Source: Ruminococcus sp. Phil11 (GTDB lineage Bacteria > Bacillota > Clostridia > Oscillospirales > Ruminococcaceae). From it: 64,000 nucleotides of DNA. The notes below the pieces were generated by a model that was given only the letters and a program-made list of their open reading frames with translations, was not told where the DNA came from and searched no databases. Positions 60,166 through 64,000 of the stretch are shown here, one piece after another; positions within the stretch are counted from its first letter, which is position 1, and every line of letters starts with the position of its first letter. The stretch lies in the NCBI GenBank assembly GCA_001940925.1, contig MSGZ01000024.1, positions 177,264 to 241,263 on the forward strand. Reading direction: 5' to 3'. The position numbers were made by a program, and so were the translations under genes.

Positions 60166-61926
60166 TCACCACTTCAGCTCTGCGATGAAGTCTTTGTCGG
60201 TGCAGGAGAGCGTCAGCTTCCAGCCGTTGGCCAGAGCGGTTTGTTCCGCGATCGCGAGCCCGAGCCCGGTGCCCTCCGTATTGCTGCGGGCTTCGTCGCC
60301 GCGTACAAACGGCTGTTTCAGGTTCCAGACCGCGATCTTTTTCTCCACGCTGTTCGCCAGCGTCAGACGCTTTTTGTTCATCTGTGCGCGGATGCTGCCG
60401 TCATTCGGCGTATACTTCACCGCATTGGAGACCAGATTCTCGATGACCGTTTCCAGCGCTGCGCGGTCTGCCGTGATTGCTGCGCAGCCCTGTACGCTGT
60501 ACCCGATGCCGCGTTCCGAGAGCATCAGCTCATACTTTTTGAGCATTTCCTCGGTGATCTGTTCCGCCTGCAGCTTTTCGGGCTTTGACTTCTGTGCGGT
60601 GTCCATGCTGTTCAGGAACAGCGTCCGGCTGATGATCTGATCGGTAAAGGCAACATTGTCGAGAATGGATCTCAGATACTGCTGCTGTTCGTCCTCGGAG
60701 AGCCTGCCGTCCAGAATGTTCTCCGCATAGCCGCCGATCGCGGTCAGCGGGGTCTTGATGTCATGCGCCAGATGATTTGTCAGGTCGCGCCGGAGATCGT
60801 CGAATGCGTATTTTGCCTTGTTGACAACATTCTGTCTCCAGCTCCACAGCAGCGCGAGCGCAATGAGCAATGCCGCGACCGGAATCACAGCTCTCCAAAA
60901 GCACTGCATCATCACAGGGTCATTGAGGTTGACGTAGAAGTGCATCGCAAGATAATAGGGTTCTCCCGCAATCGTCATCGCCGCACTGCGGATGTATTCG
61001 GTGTTTTCCTCATGGCCTCTTACATCACTATTGAGATAAGTATCTTTTGACAAAAAGGTCCAGTCCTTTGTCAGTTCATGGAAAACCTTGCTTTCCGTTC
61101 CGGGAATACCCGGCATGAGTGCACACGGATATTCGTTAGACGAGTCGTAATGCACCTCGATCAGCTCATAAGCATCATCATCGACATTGATCTCAAATGT
61201 TTCAAACGTTTTGTCCGCGCTTACCAGCGGGCTGTTTTTGTCGGGCTCATCCGTTCGCACGGTAACAGAACCGGTATGCGGGATCATGCGGCGGGTCTCA
61301 CGGTCAACGTAGACACTGTCGATATGAATCTCCGGCCAGCCGGCGTCTGACCAGAACGCAGGATCAATGCCTGTCTGTGCGGCGAAATATTGCTTTTCCA
61401 GCTCTGCGTATGTCTCATACAGCTTCGTGACCTCAGGAATATTGAGCGCTTCATGATCGCAGGTGTAATATCCCTTGTCCGGGTCTGTTCCGTCCTGAAA
61501 TCTGATGTGCATCATCAGAAGCTCCCGGCTCGAGGCAGCGATGTTTTCATCCCAGTCGAGCAGTGCCGAAACTGCATAGCAGTTCTCGGAAGAATCCGGC
61601 TGAATCACCGTCACGTAATCGCAAAGCGAATTCTGCAAAAAGAACACCGGAAGATCGACATAGTAATAGGTCTGCAAGGACATATACAAATCAATGTACT
61701 GCATCAGATCTTTGATCTCCGGATCGTTTTCTGCCCGGCTGATCTCATATTGCATTGTCATAAAGCGTTCGTCCAGCATTTTCTCTGTCTGGTTCCGCAC
61801 CGACTGGCGCAGATATTCCGAATACCCGAATCCGAATGCCGCAGACAGCGCAGCGGCAACACAAAGCGATTTCGCCAGCAGCTTCGGCAGTGTTTCTCTC
61901 TTCTTCTTTTTGATCTGTTTTTTCAT
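60166..61926 (-). CDS. Sensor histidine kinase
   Basis: 586 residues. Membrane helices at about 16-34 and 345-365 bracket a large outer sensor domain of about 310 residues that I do not recognise. The kinase has H-box HLAHDIKTPLTAI, N-box VIENLVSNAVKYTPNDGS, F-box KQPFVRGDEARS and G-box GTGLGLAIAEQ. The usual DxGxG box before the F-box is shortened to a bare strand (RLTLANSVEKKIAVWNL). No HAMP domain is obvious between helix 2 and the H-box. It follows the response regulator by 35 bases on the minus strand. The ligand is unknown. Confidence 0.92.
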   Translation of the reverse strand: MKKQIKKKKRETLPKLLAKSLCVAAALSAAFGFGYSEYLRQSVRNQTEKMLDERFMTMQYEISRAENDPEIKDLMQYIDLYMSLQTYYYVDLPVFFLQNSLCDYVTVIQPDSSENCYAVSALLDWDENIAASSRELLMMHIRFQDGTDPDKGYYTCDHEALNIPEVTKLYETYAELEKQYFAAQTGIDPAFWSDAGWPEIHIDSVYVDRETRRMIPHTGSVTVRTDEPDKNSPLVSADKTFETFEINVDDDAYELIEVHYDSSNEYPCALMPGIPGTESKVFHELTKDWTFLSKDTYLNSDVRGHEENTEYIRSAAMTIAGEPYYLAMHFYVNLNDPVMMQCFWRAVIPVAALLIALALLWSWRQNVVNKAKYAFDDLRRDLTNHLAHDIKTPLTAIGGYAENILDGRLSEDEQQQYLRSILDNVAFTDQIISRTLFLNSMDTAQKSKPEKLQAEQITEEMLKKYELMLSERGIGYSVQGCAAITADRAALETVIENLVSNAVKYTPNDGSIRAQMNKKRLTLANSVEKKIAVWNLKQPFVRGDEARSNTEGTGLGLAIAEQTALANGWKLTLSCTDKDFIAELKW

Positions 61927-61961
61927 GATATACCCCTCCTTCGTTTTGTAAACCGGTAATG

Positions 61962-62630
61962 TTATTTTTCCGTCAGCTTATAGCCTCTGCCGACCGCGGT
62001 ATGGATCTGCTTTCCGGCATGACCGAGCGCTTTCCGGAGCCGCTTGATGTGGTTATCGACCACGCGGTCGGCACCGAAGTAATCGCTGCCCCAGACATTG
62101 TTCAGCAGCGTGTCGCGGTCCACGATCCAGCCCGGATGCTCCATGAGATACCGGAGGATCGCAAAGCCCTTCGGCGGCAGCTCGACCTCCGCGCCGTCCA
62201 CGGTACAGGTCAGGCGTCTGGTGTCCAGCCGGATCGCGCCGCAGAGCAGCACGCTTTCATGGGCGCCGCCCGTCCGTTTGACAACGGCCGCACATTTCGC
62301 ATACAGCGCAGAAAGCAGAAACGGTTTGATGATATAATCGTCGCAGCCGAGCTCATAGCCGCGCAGAATATCCTCTTCCAGGCCGCGTGCGGTGATGAAC
62401 AGCACGGGGATGTCACTTTTCCGGCGGATGCTGCGGCAGACCGTAAAGCCGTCCGCGCCGGGCAGCATGATGTCCAGCAGGACAAGGTCAAAGCCGTCCA
62501 GACCGCCGTCAATGATCTCCAGCGCGTCGCTGCCGTTCATGACAACGGTGACCGCCGCACCCTGATTCGTGAAATAACGCTTGGTGACCTCGCAGATCTG
62601 TCTGTCATCCTCGATCATCAGGATCTTCAT
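61962..62630 (-). CDS. OmpR/PhoB-family response regulator
   Basis: 222 residues. Receiver domain with MIEDDR (acidic pair), phospho-acceptor in LVLLDIMLPGADGF, Thr in LFITARG and Lys in DDYIIKPF; C-terminal winged helix (PPKGFAILRYLMEHPGWIVD, VVDNHIKRLRKAL, VGRGYKL). It pairs with the kinase downstream. The ATG is preceded by GAAAGGGG. A TATAAT box lies at 62666-62661 on the minus strand, but the -35 is poor. Confidence 0.96.
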   Translation of the reverse strand: MKILMIEDDRQICEVTKRYFTNQGAAVTVVMNGSDALEIIDGGLDGFDLVLLDIMLPGADGFTVCRSIRRKSDIPVLFITARGLEEDILRGYELGCDDYIIKPFLLSALYAKCAAVVKRTGGAHESVLLCGAIRLDTRRLTCTVDGAEVELPPKGFAILRYLMEHPGWIVDRDTLLNNVWGSDYFGADRVVDNHIKRLRKALGHAGKQIHTAVGRGYKLTEK

Positions 62631-62735
62631 GATTGTGTTCCCCTTTCCTGTTCTGAGCTCATTATAGCACAGCGGTGTGTCATTTGTGTATCATTTCCGG
62701 TACAATTTGATATGATTTTGCGGAGGCGGGATATC

Positions 62736-62768
62736 AAAAGAACCGGACTGAAAACAGCCCGGTTCTTG
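62736..62768 (-). terminator. Terminator of tRNA-Leu (UAA)
   Basis: Minus strand AAGAACCGG-CTG, TTTT loop, CAG-CCGGTTCTT, then TT; ten bases beyond the tRNA. Confidence 0.8.
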
Positions 62769-62777
62769 AGGGTATCA

Positions 62778-62861
62778 TGCTGCTGACCGGACTTGAACCG
62801 GTACGGTGTATCCACCGAGAGATTTTAAGTCTCTTGCGTCTGCCGATTTCGCCACAGCAGC
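62778..62861 (-). tRNA. tRNA-Leu (anticodon UAA)
   Basis: 84 bases on the minus strand. Acceptor GCTGCTG/CAGCAGC; anticodon stem AGAGA/TCTCT around CTTAAAA, giving TAA; long variable arm (CGGTGGATACACCG); T-arm ACCGGTTCAAGTCCGGT; discriminator A. No encoded CCA. Confidence 0.95.
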
Positions 62862-62870
62862 ATATTTGAT

Positions 62871-62899
62871 ATTATAGCATAACTCTGCGAAAATGTCAA
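62871..62899 (-). promoter_or_regulatory. Promoter of tRNA-Leu (UAA)
   Basis: Minus strand TTGACA (62899-62894), 17 bases, TATAAT (62876-62871): full consensus. Confidence 0.9.
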
Positions 62900-63043
62900 G
62901 AAATATGCAGAAGAAAGATGAAGATATTGCGCGGGACGCACCGCATACGCTTGTCTGTTTGGCGTTTTCCGTTTTGGGTATCGCTCCGTTCCTGCGGTGT
63001 GAATCGGGGCATCTCCCGGCAGACTGCTGTAAAAAACAGAAAC

Positions 63044-63075
63044 GGGTGCCGACTGTTGCGTCAGCACCCTTTTTT
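63044..63075. terminator. Terminator hairpin of the shared stem family
   Basis: GGGTGCCGAC (63044-63053) pairs with GTCAGCACCC (63060-63069), then TTTTTT. No plus-strand gene ends here; on the minus strand it could end the mreCD transcript. Confidence 0.8.
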
Positions 63076-63092
63076 CGTTTTCAGTTATGCCT

Positions 63093-63225
63093 CCGCAAGC
63101 TTCAGCATTGGGAGAAGCATCCTTTCAGAAGCCGCGTTAGCGGCATGTGTTTTGCTGCCGGGGAGCACTTTGTTCACAGCCCCCGGAGGGAAATGCCTGC
63201 GCGGGCTCCGCGCCGGATTCACCGC
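63093..63225 (+). repeat. Dispersed repeat family B, plus copy
   Basis: CAAGCTTCAGCATTGGGAGA, CAGAAGCCGCGTTAGCGGCA, TTTGTTCACAGCCCCCGGAG and GCGGGCTCCGCGCC, in the same order as at 10530-10665. It ends at the mreD stop. No gene is visible in 62862-63225. Confidence 0.72.
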
Positions 63226-63804
63226 TTACCAGTCGCGGCGGATCGCGGCGGCGTCCATGGAGCGGACCTGCTTGGTCAGCAGCCGGGAGAGCGGCAGGAA
63301 CAGCAGATAGACCGGGACCGCCGCCAATACCGTGCGCAGCGAGACCGGGATCAGCAGATCCGTCCAGAGCAGCTCGCGCCCCGGTGTCCGGAAGATGCCG
63401 ACGGTCAGCACCCAGCGCAGGATGCTGTGCAGAAATACACATGCTGCCGTCAGTACCATGTAATGCAGAAATGTCCGGCGCAGAATCTGCTCAAACAGCA
63501 GACAGACCAGCGTGCAGAAGCATACCATATAGATCGCGTTTGTGCCGAGCGTATTTCCGCAGGCAAGATCAATGCAGAAGCCTGCGATCACACCGGCCGC
63601 CATGCAGAAATACAGATCCTCGTTCATGCAGATGCAGATCGCTGCGGGGATCACCCAGAGCGCGTGCATCCCGCCGCCGAGCATCGGAACGGCGCACAGC
63701 AGCAGGATCAGCAGGCTCAGGAATTTCCGCACACGGTTCCGGCGCAGCGTCCGCCGCTCGGAGCCCGTTCTGCGCTGCCGCTGCTGCTTTTGCCTGTTAC
63801 TCAC
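63226..63804 (-). CDS. mreD: Rod shape-determining protein MreD
   Basis: 192 residues with about five membrane helices, the size and hydrophobicity of MreD, which links MreC to the elongasome. Conserved touches are YFCMAAGVIAGFCIDLACG and the late LLFLPLSRLL. A basic N-terminus (RQKQQRQRRTGSERRTLRRN) is longer than usual. GTG 63804 is taken as start because it overlaps the mreC stop (GTGAGTAA) with AAGGAAAGGG upstream; TTG 63828 or GTG 63816 would give a slightly longer protein. Confidence 0.85.
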   Translation of the reverse strand: MSNRQKQQRQRRTGSERRTLRRNRVRKFLSLLILLLCAVPMLGGGMHALWVIPAAICICMNEDLYFCMAAGVIAGFCIDLACGNTLGTNAIYMVCFCTLVCLLFEQILRRTFLHYMVLTAACVFLHSILRWVLTVGIFRTPGRELLWTDLLIPVSLRTVLAAVPVYLLFLPLSRLLTKQVRSMDAAAIRRDW

Positions 63805-64000
63805 CGAAGGACTCACCCTTTCCTTCAAAATCCAGCAGCACGGTCACCGCTTCCAGAGAAGCGTAATCGACCGACGGCGCAACGATCGCGTATTTTGCAA
63901 GCCCCGTATCCTCAATGCCCGTTTCCGTAACATTGCCGACCGGCAGCCCGTAGGGGAACAGGCCGGTCGTGCCTGCCGTGATGATGAGATCACCGGCGGA
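63797..64000 (-). CDS. mreC: Rod shape-determining protein MreC, C-terminal end (partial)
   Basis: The last 67 codons are in the window. They read ...GDLIITAGTTGLFPYGLPVG, then NVTETGIEDTGLAKYAIVAP and DYASLEAVTVLLDFEG, the end of the MreC beta domain (GD-x-V-x-TSG-xx-G-x-FPxGL-x-VG pattern). MreC organises the cell elongation machinery with MreB, MreD, RodA and PBP2. It is cut by the right edge and overlaps mreD by eight bases. Confidence 0.9.
   Translation of the reverse strand, partial: SAGDLIITAGTTGLFPYGLPVGNVTETGIEDTGLAKYAIVAPSVDYASLEAVTVLLDFEGKGESFGE

Noticed and set aside
62893-63930. 345-residue plus-strand frame over the mreD region
   Set aside because: It crosses a tRNA promoter, a terminator, a repeat and mreD antisense; the Arg/Gln-rich product is not protein-like.

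Overview
The window comes from a GC-rich, low-redundancy genome of a Gram-positive, cellulosome-forming gut Firmicute, most like Ruminococcus (Oscillospiraceae). The reasons are: the Firmicute order of the spc/alpha ribosomal operon; a zinc-LID adenylate kinase; NfnAB and pyruvate phosphate dikinase (anaerobic energy metabolism); sigma-A promoters of the TTGACA-17-TATAAT type; and seven secreted proteins with type I dockerin calcium loops on carbohydrate-active or cell-wall enzymes. No phage, IS transposase or CRISPR array is visible.

Layout. 1-8571: end of the spc operon and the alpha operon (rpsH' to rplQ, with secY, adk, map, a KOW protein, infA and rpoA), closed by a strong terminator. 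8647-14392: an envelope block with a membrane-anchored LysM/G5/M23 peptidase and, on the minus strand, an FHA - FtsW/RodA - class B PBP - QueF operon. 14499-18181: a tandem set of four related small membrane proteins (PH-like core, three with a SHOCT-like helical hairpin). 18270-24984: two minus-strand dockerin glycosidases (GH97, and GH43-GH43). 25064-27368: an ECF sigma factor overlapping a transmembrane partner whose outer part looks like two cohesin-type domains. 27374-28890: a MATE-type transporter between imperfect direct repeats. 28985-34301: tRNA-Arg, a CE3-CBM-dockerin-CE1 esterase, and a LacI-type sensor/degenerate GGDEF/AraC fusion regulator. 34812-42757: a TetR regulator, a structured leader, dockerin-CE15, dockerin-CotH, and a dockerin lysozyme/amidase. 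42768-50342: a stand-alone GMP synthetase ATPase subunit, a pseudogene, nfnAB, a second dockerin-CotH with a long leader, and tRNA-Leu. 50385-57243: rnhA, ppdK, an unassigned Cys-containing protein and a membrane alpha/beta hydrolase. 57693-59986: an ECF sigma factor with a transmembrane PASTA-domain partner. 60021-64000: a two-component system, tRNA-Leu, mreD and the end of mreC.

How it fits together. The middle 30 kb reads as a plant-cell-wall (hemicellulose/pectin side chain) cellulosome accessory region: debranching esterases (acetyl, feruloyl, glucuronoyl) and GH43/GH97 enzymes, all made for cohesin docking, mixed with regulators. Two ECF sigma/anti-sigma-like pairs have surface domains matching two things the cell must sense: cohesin-like domains (the cellulosome) and PASTA domains (cell wall fragments). 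The first pair is the best candidate here for an undescribed system. Intergenic regions carry two families of dispersed repeats that sit at gene 3' ends and often contain the terminator.
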